Below are positions 43,401 to 51,269 of a DNA stretch of 64,000 bases, in pieces. The stretch lies in assembly GCA_963706785.1 (NCBI GenBank), contig CAVPNJ010000004.1, positions 186,001 through 250,000 of the forward strand, in the 5' to 3' direction. Every line of letters starts with the position of its first letter. Position 1 is the first letter of the stretch. The notes beneath the pieces were generated by a model. The model was not told the origin of the DNA and searched no databases. It was given only the letters and a program-made list of their open reading frames with translations. Origin of the DNA: Pollutimonas sp963706785. GTDB lineage: Bacteria; Pseudomonadota; Gammaproteobacteria; Burkholderiales; Burkholderiaceae_B. The position numbers were made by a program, and so were the translations under genes.

Positions 43401-46023
43401 TTCCCTTACGCCGCTGGATTACCGAAAAAAGGCCAGGCAGGAATATCGTCACAGCAATGTATGCGAGGATTAGCAAGGTGCCCCATGCACTCGCGGGCAT
43501 GGGCAAGCACCAACTGCAGACCAACGCGATCATTGAAGCTGGCGCCAGCAACGAGCGACGCAGATTGTCGAGCATTTTCCCGCGTCCGACTGACGATATT
43601 CCCCCGCTGCCCTTACGATATTCGAACAACCACGGAACAAGCTGCCAATCGCCCCGCGTCCAGCGATGTTGGCGCTTAACCGCAACATCGTAGCGCGACG
43701 GTGCTTCTTCTATGAGCTCGACATCGGAGGCCAGGCCGGCACGAGCAAATACGCCTTCGAATAAATCATGGCTAAGTAATGCATTTTCTGGGATGCGTCC
43801 GGCCAAAGCCGCTTCGAATGCATCCACATCATAGATTCCCTTGCCGGTGTATGAACCTTCCCCAAAAAGATCTTGATAGACATCCGAAATAGCCGCCGCA
43901 TAAGGGTCAATGCCGGCCGGACTTGAGATTACCCTTTGGTAGATGGAACCTTCGCGACCGACAGGAAGTGCCGGCGTGACACGAGGTTGCAGAATGGCAT
44001 ATCCGTTGACAACCCGTTGTTGTGCAGTGTCGAATATGGGTCGATTCAAGGGATGTGCCATTTTGCCGACCAGACGCAACACAACGTCGCGCGGCAGTCG
44101 CGTATCCGCGTCCAGCGTAATCACATAGCGCACATCGGCCGGGACGAATATGGTGGGCTGCCCTACCGGTATATAGGTGGTATCGGTGGCTCCGCGCAGA
44201 AGCCGATTAAGCTCGTGAAGCTTGCCCCTTTTGCGTTCCCAGCCCATCCACTTATTCTCGCTGGGATTGAAGATCCGGCGGCGATAAAGCAAAAGGAAGC
44301 GATCACCGGACGGGCCCGGACCGTAGCGGCTGTTCAGCTCAGAGAATGCCTCCGTCGCAACTGCCAGGAGCTCTTCTTCGCCCGGTATGACCTCCTGGTC
44401 TGCATCCATGCCGTCCAGCAACAGGGCAAAAGACAAGTCGCCGCCCGCGTCGCCCAAATAGTGCACTTCCAGGCGCTCTATTTGCTCAAGAAGATCGGCG
44501 CGACTGCTCAGCAGTGTTGGTATTACGACTAGCGTTCTATGCTTACTGGGAACGCCGCCCTTCAATTCGAGCCCTGGCAGAATGACGGCATCGAAGGTCC
44601 ACGACACCGCCCGATTAATAAGTGCTGTCGCAAGCTCGCTTGCCGGAAAAAAAGCCGCCAGCAAAAACAGGGCTAGCCAGCCGACCGCCACCTCAGGGAC
44701 CCAGAGCTCCGAAAAGGCTGCCCCGAGCAGGGCAGTGGTGAACAATAGAATAATGCTCACATACCCGCGAATCCCCAGTCGTACATTCAGTCGGCTCAGA
44801 CGTAGTCGCAGGGGCGGCTTGAAGCCAATCTCCCGTTCCAGATCTGGACGACCCTCCGCAATAAGATGGTAGCCAGGATCGCCGACGCGCTGGGCCCGCC
44901 CTTCATCGGAAGCTTGGGCCTGCGCAATACGTGCTGCATTCAACGCTAGCTCGACTACCTCCATCTCAGACAGAGACGAGCCGCGCGCCAATTTCTCTAT
45001 GGCGTTGCGATATAAATTCCGGGTAGCGAAATCCATCGTGGCAAAGGCACTTGCTTCGCGAAGACGTTCATCGACATGGCTAACTTTTTCTACCAGCTCC
45101 GTCCAGTCAATATCGGTGATCAACCGCATGCTTGTAATGATATTGCGCACGGTCACATTCGAAGAACCCTGCCGCTGCTGAAAATCCATCACCACTTCGT
45201 CGATCGATGTATTTTGTGCGGTCAGCCGTTCTTCCAGCCAGACAAGTGCAGGCGTTGTCCTAGGATCCAAATCTCGCAGGCGCTTCGCCAGATGGGCTGC
45301 AAATGCCTCAGGCAAAGGGAAACTCGACCACGGCGCCGTCGATGACTCCAGAACTAACTGAACTTTTTTCGAATCAAGAAGCCGGGCCACCAAAAGTTCT
45401 GCGTCGGCCAAGGCTTTCTGCCCGATACTGATCTGGTCGGCCACACGCCGCAGATTTTCGATAAGGACAATACGCAGCGTAATCGCCACCGCCCATAATT
45501 CGCCGATTGCCAACGGTTGAACCCGCTGGTAGGAAGCAATGAAACGTCGCAACGTGTCTGGATCAAAGTTGCTGTCAGTATGAGCGACGAATGCCCAAGC
45601 AAGACCGAATACGCGCGGATAGCCCGCGAACGGCCCCTGCGCCAGTTTGGGTAATTGGCGGTAAAACCCAGGGGGCAGGTCCTCCCTTATCTCGCGAACA
45701 TGCTGTTCGACCACATGATAGTTATCAAGCAGCCACTCCGCGGCAGGGACAATATTGCGCCCTTGTTCGAGCTCTTTAGCGCTGGCACGGTAGACGTCCA
45801 GCAGTACCGCAGCATTCTCGTCCAGACGCTTCTGCAACGGAAAGACGCGCGGCGGTGAGCTCGTAATGGCCTGGGCGGCAGCCAGACTTTGTGCATGCTG
45901 TTCAAGCCGCTCGATGCCAAACAGTTCAGCTCGGACCGGAGCTCGATCGTCCCATGGCCCCATTCTGGCGCGGCTTCGCGATAAGTATCGGAGCGTGTTC
46001 TTAAGCGGCATTCCCAACGGCAT
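37495..46023 (-). CDS. Cyclic beta-1,2-glucan synthase (NdvB/Cgs family)
   Basis: A 2842-residue inner-membrane enzyme that makes osmoregulated periplasmic cyclic glucan from UDP-glucose. Membrane helices flank residues 420-480 and 830-1030. The GT84 domain has DADTRLP (D638, D640) and QHRWTRGDWQ (Q785 on). A glycoamylase-like block follows, with RYGFYEALDFT and YMSHHQGMT. The C-terminal GH94 phosphorylase carries GDWNDGMN (catalytic Asp about 2526), which sets chain length. Brucella Cgs and Sinorhizobium NdvB are almost the same length. I use the second in-frame ATG because GGAGGGG precedes it at good spacing; 46041 is the alternative. Confidence 0.96.
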   Translation of the reverse strand: MPLGMPLKNTLRYLSRSRARMGPWDDRAPVRAELFGIERLEQHAQSLAAAQAITSSPPRVFPLQKRLDENAAVLLDVYRASAKELEQGRNIVPAAEWLLDNYHVVEQHVREIREDLPPGFYRQLPKLAQGPFAGYPRVFGLAWAFVAHTDSNFDPDTLRRFIASYQRVQPLAIGELWAVAITLRIVLIENLRRVADQISIGQKALADAELLVARLLDSKKVQLVLESSTAPWSSFPLPEAFAAHLAKRLRDLDPRTTPALVWLEERLTAQNTSIDEVVMDFQQRQGSSNVTVRNIITSMRLITDIDWTELVEKVSHVDERLREASAFATMDFATRNLYRNAIEKLARGSSLSEMEVVELALNAARIAQAQASDEGRAQRVGDPGYHLIAEGRPDLEREIGFKPPLRLRLSRLNVRLGIRGYVSIILLFTTALLGAAFSELWVPEVAVGWLALFLLAAFFPASELATALINRAVSWTFDAVILPGLELKGGVPSKHRTLVVIPTLLSSRADLLEQIERLEVHYLGDAGGDLSFALLLDGMDADQEVIPGEEELLAVATEAFSELNSRYGPGPSGDRFLLLYRRRIFNPSENKWMGWERKRGKLHELNRLLRGATDTTYIPVGQPTIFVPADVRYVITLDADTRLPRDVVLRLVGKMAHPLNRPIFDTAQQRVVNGYAILQPRVTPALPVGREGSIYQRVISSPAGIDPYAAAISDVYQDLFGEGSYTGKGIYDVDAFEAALAGRIPENALLSHDLFEGVFARAGLASDVELIEEAPSRYDVAVKRQHRWTRGDWQLVPWLFEYRKGSGGISSVGRGKMLDNLRRSLLAPASMIALVCSWCLPMPASAWGTLLILAYIAVTIFLPGLFSVIQRRKGIGIRSHMLSLASDFRLAAIQTLLSLVFLADQAWRMSDAIIRTLIRTFITRRHLLEWTTAAQSSGGPALDLWGFYKEMAGSTLLALLLTMSAAIFVPTSWPLVLPFILLWVAAPWFALWASQPQPELREREISGSDVRRLRLLARQTWRFFETFVTPADNMLPPDNFQEEPRPILAHRTSPTNISLYLMSTIAARDFGWAGAAQTVERLEATISTMQKLARFKGHYFNWYDTEDLRPLEPAYVSSVDSGNLAGHLIVVANACEEWVNSAFLVNPRPGLRDNLKLARRAIAALPAASGERGRQINALLDEIETKLDSVQADQIVFPTLKRPAEKAIKALMDVLPAAEDDDSANALFWFEALNALIAEYARDRLITESPDNTLPARLQSLANTAREMALAMDFAFLLNQDRKLLSIGYRHDDNSLDPSCYDLLASEARLASLFAIAKGDVATRHWMRLGRMATPLESGAALVSWSGSMFEYLMPSLVMRAPYGSLLEQTNRLVVARQQAYGQSLNIPWGISESAYNARDMEFTLQYSNFGIPGLGLKRGLAEDVVVAPYATGLAAMVDPAGASENYKHLASIGARGRYGFYEALDFTPSRLPENKNVAIVRNYMSHHQGMTIVAIANTLLEGRMRSRFHREPMIQACELLLQERMPRDVIVTHPRAEEVRVAAGVAVNSAATVRRHVGATTGAPITHLLSNGRYTVMLTAAGSGASRWRDIAVTRWREDSTCDGCGSYILLRDMRDGRFWSAGMQPIAAPMDHEEVIFAEDYAQFIQREGSLTTTMDILVSGEDDGEVRRVSLTNSGRRPREIEVTSYAEIVLTTQSADTAHPAFAKLFVTTSHLDEFAALVATRRRRSTDEPELWAAHFAVVEGESAGEPQYETDRARFIGRGRTIAAAQAMADDTPLSGTVGTVLDPIFSLRHRVLIAPGKVARLAFWTVVASSEAELMDMIDKHHDRSAFERAKTLAWTQAQVQLRHLDMDADEAADFQRMAAPILYADARYRAPSGAIKRGAGPQSGLWPYAISGDLPIVLLRIDDIQDIARVRQLLRAHEYWRMKRLAVDLVIVNERASSYVQDLQVAIETAVRSSRSRPRFGEELAQGAVYTLRADLMTVESRNLLQSVARVALLAHRGPIGEQLARIPKAAVHAVLPSRQKTVSAESTLSTPENLEFFNGLGGFDKGGREYITILNDGNCTPAPWINVVANSNFGFQTAAEGSAYTWALNSRENQLTPWSNDPVEDRSGEVIYIRDETTGQLWTPTAHPIRDNGSYVARHGHGYSRFDHEVHGVAAQLLQYVPLSDPIKISRLALHNVSERSRSLSVTCYAEWVLGTSRGASGPFIISSIDADSGAMLAQNPWSTAFPGQVAFSDLGGQQTAWTADRTEFIGHNGGLSAPSALLRSAPLSGAAGAGMDPCAALQAVVSIEPGETVEVVWFLGQCGSFEAARELISRYRHSNLDAVLGQVTDYWDAVLGAVKVKTPDRATDILLNGWLLYQTLACRICARSAFYQASGAYGFRDQLQDGMALTLAQPQEVRAHLLRAAGRQFVEGDVQHWWLPHSGQGVRTHISDDRVWLAYATATYIATTGDATVLDENVPFLEGQVLKPGEHDAFFQPMVADESGSLFEHCARGLDQCLDLTGGHGLPLMGTGDWNDGMNRVGEGGKGESVWLAWLLLRTIDLFIPLAKERDAHRSMRWQEHSVKLRESLEGKTWDGEWYRRAIFDNGTWLGSKQNQECRIDSIVQSWAVLSGAAEPERASSAMASLEQHLIRHNDRIALLFTPPFDKSMLEPGYIKAYPPGLRENGGQYSHAAMWAILARTTLKQGDKAFDLFELLNPINHARSPDEVERYKVEPYVIAADVYSTPPHVGRGGWTWYTGSAAWMYRAGIEGILGIRRKGGTLVIEPCLPEAWPGFDAEVRIGLAAYDIHVENVRRLGEPVKRAILDGSEIDCCGGSVQVELSDGAHKLSISI

Positions 46024-46374
46024 TGCTTCACGCCCCTCCATTGAATGGATAGCAGGCGCGCCTTTGCAAAGACGTTATGAGTCATTGACGTCCTTCAGTG
46101 ACAATCGAGCCGTGCTAAACAACCAGCATGCGCCCGCGGGCAACAGAACAAAGTGAACGTTGGTAACGGCCTATTACATGGGGCGGTCGCTTTAAAGAAA
46201 TGCCACGGGCGAACATTGAGAGGGTGAAAAAGCTTGTTAAGTCGCCCCATTAGAGGCTCTCCCGCGTCAGTTACAGAATAGTTGGCGTTCTTTCATTAGC
46301 CCGGCTCGGGTTTTCCCTTAACAAAGCGTAAAATATGCCCCCGGATTTAGTTAACAGTATTGGAAGCACCCATC
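46024..46374. other. Divergent control region between glucan synthase and hypothetical gene
   Basis: About 350 bases with no credible gene. It should contain the promoters of the glucan synthase (minus) and the gene at 46375 (plus). A small stem (AGCCCG, GCT, CGGGTT) near 46301-46315 followed by TTCCCTT is the only secondary structure I noticed. Confidence 0.5.
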
Positions 46375-46932
46375 TTGAACACGAAAAGAAGCAAACGCTG
46401 GAATGGCAATCTAGACTCGTTGAGCGCCGATTTCCTGAAAGACGTCATTGAGAAAATGGAATCATACGGACCTAACGTCCAGTTCGAAATGCCCGGCAAT
46501 GCGCAACGCCCGAACTATCAGGTGATCAACAAGGCCGGCAAGAAAATGGCCTTCGACAAGAAAAATCTATTGATGAGCCTGAATTCCGACGGCAACGTGA
46601 GCGACACCCTATCCAGCGTTTTCAGTCTGGAAGCGGTCAAAACAGCGATGAAAGGCGGCGGTGTCAAAAGCACCGTCCGTGCCCGCGTTAGCCGCCCTAG
46701 TACCGGCGCAACTGGCGCAACTAGCAGCAGTGCCGGCACCACCCGCAGCAGCTACACGGCGCCTGCACCGGTCATTGACACCGTGGAGCACGAAAAGTAT
46801 GCCTACTTCAAGGAAAATCGCGACGCTCTGCCAGAAGGTATTCAAAAATACTCCTCGGCCATCAGCGATTTGATGAGATCTGGCAAGTCGGCCGAAGCTG
46901 CGTTCGACGAGATTATTTCGCAGCATTTTTAG
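46375..46932 (+). CDS. Hypothetical protein of 185 residues
   Basis: A soluble, basic protein (MNTKRSKRWNGNLDSLSADF). The first 90 residues look ordered (FLKDVIEKMESYGPNVQFEM, FDKKNLLMSLNSDGNVSDTL); a Ser/Thr/Ala/Gly-rich linker at about 95-135 leads to a helical tail (EHEKYAYFKENRDALPEGIQ). I start at the TTG of 46375, which has GGAAG ten bases upstream; a TTG at 46360 is the alternative and no ATG fits. Not recognised. The rich linker suggests two folded parts. Stands alone between divergent and convergent genes. Confidence 0.65.
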   Translation: MNTKRSKRWNGNLDSLSADFLKDVIEKMESYGPNVQFEMPGNAQRPNYQVINKAGKKMAFDKKNLLMSLNSDGNVSDTLSSVFSLEAVKTAMKGGGVKSTVRARVSRPSTGATGATSSSAGTTRSSYTAPAPVIDTVEHEKYAYFKENRDALPEGIQKYSSAISDLMRSGKSAEAAFDEIISQHF

Positions 46933-46976
46933 CTCACACCGCCGGATTCGCTACACCCTGGCCCGCAGCCGTTAGG

Positions 46977-48146
46977 CTAAAGCTTACGAAAAAAATCGAG
47001 CGTCCGCGCAATCTCTTCCTCTGTGTTGAAATAATGGGGCGAAGCCCTGATCAATACTGGAAGCTCGCGCCGCTCGGCATCCAGACGTGTACTGGATGGC
47101 GGTGTAGCACCGATCACGATCCCCGCCTTTCCAGCCAGTGCCACGACCTCTTCCACAGACCTGGAGCCTATCGTGAAGGTAACGATGGCGGACGGATTTC
47201 TGCCCAGATCGAACACCCGCACTCCAGGTAATTCTGCAAGGCCGCCACGCAAGCGATTGGCCAGCGCGGAACATCGGACTGCGATGCTCTCCATGCCTAT
47301 ATTTAACGCATAATCCATTGCAGCAATCAGGCCTGCGCGTGCAACATAGTTCGATTCCCATGTCTCATAACGACGGGCGTCGTCGCGTAGTTGGAAGCGG
47401 TCGCGCTCTACCCAGAGAGCCGAAAAATGATCTAGGGTATGGGGTTCGAGCCGCGGAATAAAGCCTTTGCGTACATACAAAAAACCCGTCCCGCGGGGGC
47501 CACGTAAAAACTTGCGTCCGGTAGCAGACAACATATCGCAACCCAAACTTTCCACATCGACGGGCAACTGCCCGACGGCCTGGCACGCATCCAGCAAGTA
47601 CGCTATACCGTATTCCCGAGCTATCCGCCCCACCTCGACAGCCGGATTGGTTAATCCACCATTGGTTGGGATCCATGTGAGCGAAATCAATCGGACTCGC
47701 GGCGTAATCATGCGACGCAAAAGGTCCAGGTCGATCTCCCCGGCTGGATCGCTTGGCACAACCTGGATCTCGATACCCAGACGCTGGCGTATTTGCAGCA
47801 TGGCTACATAGTTTGCGCCATACTCGGCCTCGCTCGTAAGCACGATGTCGCCGGCCTTAAACCGCATGGAGTAGAACGCCATCTGCCACGCGGCGGTAGC
47901 GCTTTCCATAAAAGCGATCTCATCTGGGCAAGCGCCGATTAGCGCAGCGGCAGAATCGTACCCTGCCACGATACGCTGCTCTTGAATCTCGTACGCTTTG
48001 TACCCGCCTGCCTTTTCCTCAAGTTCGAGGTAAGCACGCATCGCTTGCACTACCGGCGCCGGCATCAGCGAGGAACCTGCACTCATCAAAAAAATCTGAT
48101 TCTGGGTAGAGGGTGTATCGGCACGCACACGAGCGATATCCAGCAT
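46977..48146 (-). CDS. Class V aminotransferase (cysteine desulfurase-like)
   Basis: A 389-residue PLP enzyme. Key segments are SAGSSLMPAPVVQAMRAYLE, FMESATAAWQMAFYS, TEAEYGANYVAML, ISLTWIPTNGGLTNPAVEVG, YLLDACQAVGQLPVDV (PLP Asp and Gln) and LSATGRKFLRGPRGTGFLYV, whose Lys should bind PLP. The fold group includes cysteine desulfurases, isopenicillin-N epimerase-like and EgtE-like C-S lyases; this one reads more like the latter. I start at 48146 after GGGAAAGATTTAT; the open frame extends upstream with basic, non-homologous sequence. A strong small hairpin lies 35 bases upstream. Confidence 0.88.
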   Translation of the reverse strand: MLDIARVRADTPSTQNQIFLMSAGSSLMPAPVVQAMRAYLELEEKAGGYKAYEIQEQRIVAGYDSAAALIGACPDEIAFMESATAAWQMAFYSMRFKAGDIVLTSEAEYGANYVAMLQIRQRLGIEIQVVPSDPAGEIDLDLLRRMITPRVRLISLTWIPTNGGLTNPAVEVGRIAREYGIAYLLDACQAVGQLPVDVESLGCDMLSATGRKFLRGPRGTGFLYVRKGFIPRLEPHTLDHFSALWVERDRFQLRDDARRYETWESNYVARAGLIAAMDYALNIGMESIAVRCSALANRLRGGLAELPGVRVFDLGRNPSAIVTFTIGSRSVEEVVALAGKAGIVIGATPPSSTRLDAERRELPVLIRASPHYFNTEEEIARTLDFFRKL

Positions 48147-48180
48147 ATAAATCTTTCCCTTGAAGTCACATCCTATGCGG

Positions 48181-48200
48181 CATCTTCCAACCGGAAGATG
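48181..48200. promoter_or_regulatory. Perfect 8-bp inverted repeat in the aminotransferase leader
   Basis: CATCTTCC, AACC, GGAAGATG. It lies 35 bases before the aminotransferase ATG and just downstream of the terminator of the small gene at 48277. It could be an operator or a leader hairpin. Confidence 0.4.
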
Positions 48201-48225
48201 GATTTTGGCATACCGAACACTCAAT

Positions 48226-48247
48226 AAAAACGGGCGCCGAAGCGCCC
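48226..48247 (-). terminator. Intrinsic terminator with UUCG loop
   Basis: On the minus strand: GGGCGC, TTCG, GCGCCC, then GTTTTTATT. A textbook terminator 30 bases after the stop of the 45-residue gene; it also isolates the downstream aminotransferase gene. Confidence 0.9.
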
Positions 48248-48276
48248 TACCTGCTACTGAAGCGGAAACGTGCTGC

Positions 48277-48414
48277 TTACTTCTTTTTAGCGTCGGAGCC
48301 CTGCGATCCACCCTTGGCGGCCGTCGAGCCAAATGGCGATGCAGGCACTGCCGGTTTCGGGGGTTGCTTTGGCTTTTTCGCTTCTTTATTTCCGCGTAAT
48401 TGACCTTTTGCCAT
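48277..48414 (-). CDS. Small basic protein of 45 residues
   Basis: Starts MAKGQLRGNKEAKKPKQPPK after a clear AAGGAGTATTACC site and ends SDAKKK. Lys-rich, Pro and Gly containing, no signal peptide, probably disordered and nucleic-acid binding. I recall near-identical short proteins annotated as hypothetical in related Burkholderiales, so it is likely a real conserved gene. It has its own terminator at 48226-48247. Function unknown. Confidence 0.75.
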   Translation of the reverse strand: MAKGQLRGNKEAKKPKQPPKPAVPASPFGSTAAKGGSQGSDAKKK

Positions 48415-48614
48415 GGTAATACTCCTTGGACGACTGATTTGTATGCCATATGGCCCCATTAGCATACGCGGATTTGGAAGACAGTGGTTAAACGACGCAA
48501 ACCGCTTAGTTACGCGCCGTTTCGCTTCGATAACAATCTCTACCGACTTGGGCTTGAACTAGCCCTAATTGATGTCATGATAGAACGTCATACACGGCAA
48601 TTGAAGGAGATTAC

Positions 48615-48995
48615 ATGCAAAGATGGATTACCACCACCCTGTCTGCCAGCCTGATCGCAATCGGGCTTTCTAGCGGCGCCGCAATGGCGCAGCAGTCGGC
48701 ATCCGGCGCAGGCAAGGCCGCTATAACCGCGGCATCCGCCAACATTACCGACACGCAACTTCAGAAATTCGTGGCAGCCTCGCAGAAAGTCGCGATGATC
48801 TCCGAAGAGTTCAAACCGAAGCTGGTGGCATCGAAAGATGAACCAGCCCGGAACAAGGTTTTGGAGCAAGCCGACGAAAAAATGGTCAGGGCAGTTCATG
48901 AAGAGGGCATGACCGTAGACCAATTTAACGGCATGAATCAGGCACTGCAACAAAACCCCGAATTGGTACAACGCGCTCAAAAAATGGTCAAATAG
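48615..48995 (+). CDS. Secreted DUF4168-like protein
   Basis: A 126-residue periplasmic protein with a signal peptide (cleavage near AMA-QQ) and a helical body: ITDTQLQKFVAASQKVAMIS, EEFKPKL, EEGMTVDQFNGMNQAL. This matches DUF4168, of unknown function. The start has GAAGGAGATTAC. Expressed alone; convergent with the chemoreceptor gene. Confidence 0.85.
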   Translation: MQRWITTTLSASLIAIGLSSGAAMAQQSASGAGKAAITAASANITDTQLQKFVAASQKVAMISEEFKPKLVASKDEPARNKVLEQADEKMVRAVHEEGMTVDQFNGMNQALQQNPELVQRAQKMVK

Positions 48996-49025
48996 TCACG
49001 ACCAGCCGTGATTCTTACATCGAGA

Positions 49026-51104
49026 TCAAGCAAACTGCACGGCAAGCGGCCCGCTCGAGCCGCTACCGGGCAGTTTCCTATGAAGATCGGCGCTGTCCAT
49101 CTCAATAACCGAATCGGGTGAAATCTTGAAGACGGCCACCGAATCGGCCAAGTATCGCGCTTGATCCTGCAGTGACCCTGCAGCTGTCGCAGCTTGCTCG
49201 ACTAGTGCGGCGTTCTGTTGGGTAACCTCGTCCATTTGGGATACTGCACGGTTGACTTGCTCAATGCCTGCAGACTGCTCTTCCGAGGCCGACGCGATTT
49301 CCTGCATGATCGTGGTCACTCGCTGCACCGATGACAACAGTTCGTGCATGGTCTCGCCTGCGCCTTCAACCTGCTTGGCACCCGCACTAACCTCGGTGAG
49401 CGAAACTTCGATAAGGTTCTTGATTTCCTTGGCCGCTTCAGCACTTCGCTGAGCCAACGAACGCACTTCAGAAGCCACGACGGCGAAGCCACGTCCCTGT
49501 TCACCAGCACGGGCCGCTTCAACCGCCGCGTTCAGAGCCAGGATATTTGTCTGGAAGGCTATGCTATCGATGACACCGACGATTTCGCTGATTCTTCCTG
49601 AGCTGGTGGAAATGCGCTGCATGGTCTGCACGACGCCCGACACCGCCGCGCCGCCGCGCTTGGCTACCGTCGAGGCTTCATTTGCCAGGCTATTGGCCTG
49701 GCGCGCATGATCGGTATTCTGTTTTACGGTCGCCGCCAACTCGTCCATGCTGGCTGCCGTCTGCTGCAACGACGCAGCTTGTTGCTCGGTGCGGCTGGAG
49801 AGATCCATATTGCCTGCGGCGATTTCGCCGGCGCCGACATTAATTTCGTCAACCCCCGCGCGAACGCTAGCGATTGTGCGCTCGAGACCACGTTGTGTTC
49901 TTTTAAGATTGTCCAAAAGCGCATGGACTTCATTCTTGCTATCGATGGGAACGTCGGGAATGTTGGTCGTCAGGTCACCTTGACCCAATTTCTCCATACC
50001 CCAGATAACCTGCCCAACAGGGCGCAAAGTGCGCGAGGCTAGACACCCCACCAGCAGTGAAATCAGCAAAGTGCCTACCAGCATCAAGGCCAGCTGCGTA
50101 AGCAGGTGCTCGTAACTTTCCTGCAAAAAGTCACTTTGATCACCGATTCCGTACATCAGCCAATCCCAGTTCTTGACCGTCTGCCAGGCGAAGAATTTTG
50201 CGGCCGCATCATCGCCCAAATTAACCTGTGAAGCGCCGCTGGATTGTTGAAACAACAGGTCAAGCGCTTGAATGTCTGTGGCGGACATCGAGGTGCTCAG
50301 GCGCTCGCCAGCTTTACCATCGGCGCCAGCAATTCGTATCCATTCTTTACCGTCGGCAGACCTTTGCAGTATTCCCAGAGAGCCGTGGCCGGAAACAATC
50401 GTCTTGGAAATCCACTGCAACAACGCGTCAACTTGGGCGTGGACATCCACACGTACGGACAGTCCGCCGTACACGGTGCCCGCGTCATCCCTCAAGGGTT
50501 GAATGCTCGTGGCGTACCACTTGCCATTGTGCTGCACCAGGCCGCTGTATGGTTTACCGTTGTCGAGAGTTTGTGCCAGCAAGTCGGTGGGTTCGACCGT
50601 ACTTCCCAGACGTATATTGCCCTGGGCATCACGCAGCATGGTCGCGGCGCGCACCCATTTATTACCAGAGCGAACGATAACGGCCGAGTCCGCACCGGTA
50701 TTTTCGTTTATGCGTAGTAAGGTGTCTATGTCGCCATTGATGATGCGGTCACCCACTACCAGCAGCGGAACTTCACCACCTTCATCGGTATCGGTCACGC
50801 CACCGTCCAGAACCGGGATCCCGCCCAGCTCGCGCTCCATTACGGGGATGAGTTCTTTGCTACGAGCGCTGGCGCTGTCAAATACAAGTTGCAGCGATTG
50901 ATCGACCCCCAATAGGGCTGAAGTCATTTCACGGTGTACGGTCTGTATGGCAGCGGTGCGACTTTGCCACGCCATGATGCCGGTTATCGCGACCATCACT
51001 GCCACCGTAACCAGCGACGTTGCTAAAAATAGCCTTACCGCTAGTGACCGTCTCGACAGCCAATTGTTCTGGCGGCCAGCTTTTTTTATTCTCATATTTT
51101 TCAC
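49026..51104 (-). CDS. Methyl-accepting chemotaxis protein with periplasmic Cache domain
   Basis: A 692-residue receptor. The first membrane helix is near residues 20-40 (LFLATSLVTVAVMVAITGIM). A periplasmic Cache-3/Cache-2-like sensor spans about 45-330 (GGVTDTDEGGEVPLLVVGDR, YSGLVQHNGKWYATSIQPLR). The second helix (LALMLVGTLLISLLVGCLAS), a HAMP region and the signalling domain follow, with EVRSLAQRSAEAAKEIKNLI at the hairpin tip. No C-terminal CheR-binding pentapeptide is seen. The GTG at 51104 lies six bases after GGAG, while the ATG at 51095 is too far from it, so I prefer the GTG. Confidence 0.93.
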   Translation of the reverse strand: MKNMRIKKAGRQNNWLSRRSLAVRLFLATSLVTVAVMVAITGIMAWQSRTAAIQTVHREMTSALLGVDQSLQLVFDSASARSKELIPVMERELGGIPVLDGGVTDTDEGGEVPLLVVGDRIINGDIDTLLRINENTGADSAVIVRSGNKWVRAATMLRDAQGNIRLGSTVEPTDLLAQTLDNGKPYSGLVQHNGKWYATSIQPLRDDAGTVYGGLSVRVDVHAQVDALLQWISKTIVSGHGSLGILQRSADGKEWIRIAGADGKAGERLSTSMSATDIQALDLLFQQSSGASQVNLGDDAAAKFFAWQTVKNWDWLMYGIGDQSDFLQESYEHLLTQLALMLVGTLLISLLVGCLASRTLRPVGQVIWGMEKLGQGDLTTNIPDVPIDSKNEVHALLDNLKRTQRGLERTIASVRAGVDEINVGAGEIAAGNMDLSSRTEQQAASLQQTAASMDELAATVKQNTDHARQANSLANEASTVAKRGGAAVSGVVQTMQRISTSSGRISEIVGVIDSIAFQTNILALNAAVEAARAGEQGRGFAVVASEVRSLAQRSAEAAKEIKNLIEVSLTEVSAGAKQVEGAGETMHELLSSVQRVTTIMQEIASASEEQSAGIEQVNRAVSQMDEVTQQNAALVEQAATAAGSLQDQARYLADSVAVFKISPDSVIEMDSADLHRKLPGSGSSGPLAVQFA

Positions 51105-51195
51105 GGCTGTCTCCTGGATGGCTTTTCTATGAAAGCGCATTTCTTGTAATTGGATCAACGGCTACTTTATTCCCATGTGTACATCTTTTGGACTA

Positions 51196-51269
51196 GGGGA
51201 TTTCCCCCGTTTGGCCTGCGTTCGAGCAGGAGTAGTCTCCTAAGTGCCTTACCAACTTAGGAGCCGACA
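51196..51269 (+). promoter_or_regulatory. Structured leader that hides the ribosome site of the gene at 51270
   Basis: CTCCTAAGT (51237-51245), nine bases, ACTTAGGAG (51255-51263): a perfect 9-bp stem whose right arm contains the Shine-Dalgarno AGGAG, six bases before the ATG. The CTCC can instead pair with GGAG at 51229-51232 in a hairpin with a TAGT loop, which would free the ribosome site. A third hairpin, GGGG ATTT CCCC, lies at 51196-51207. The two CTCC pairings exclude each other, as in translational switches. A DNA operator is the other reading. Confidence 0.55.

Noticed and set aside
43936..44532. Long plus-strand frame of 198 codons inside the glucan synthase gene
   Set aside because: It is antisense to a strongly conserved catalytic domain and reflects codon bias; several similar shadows run along the gene.
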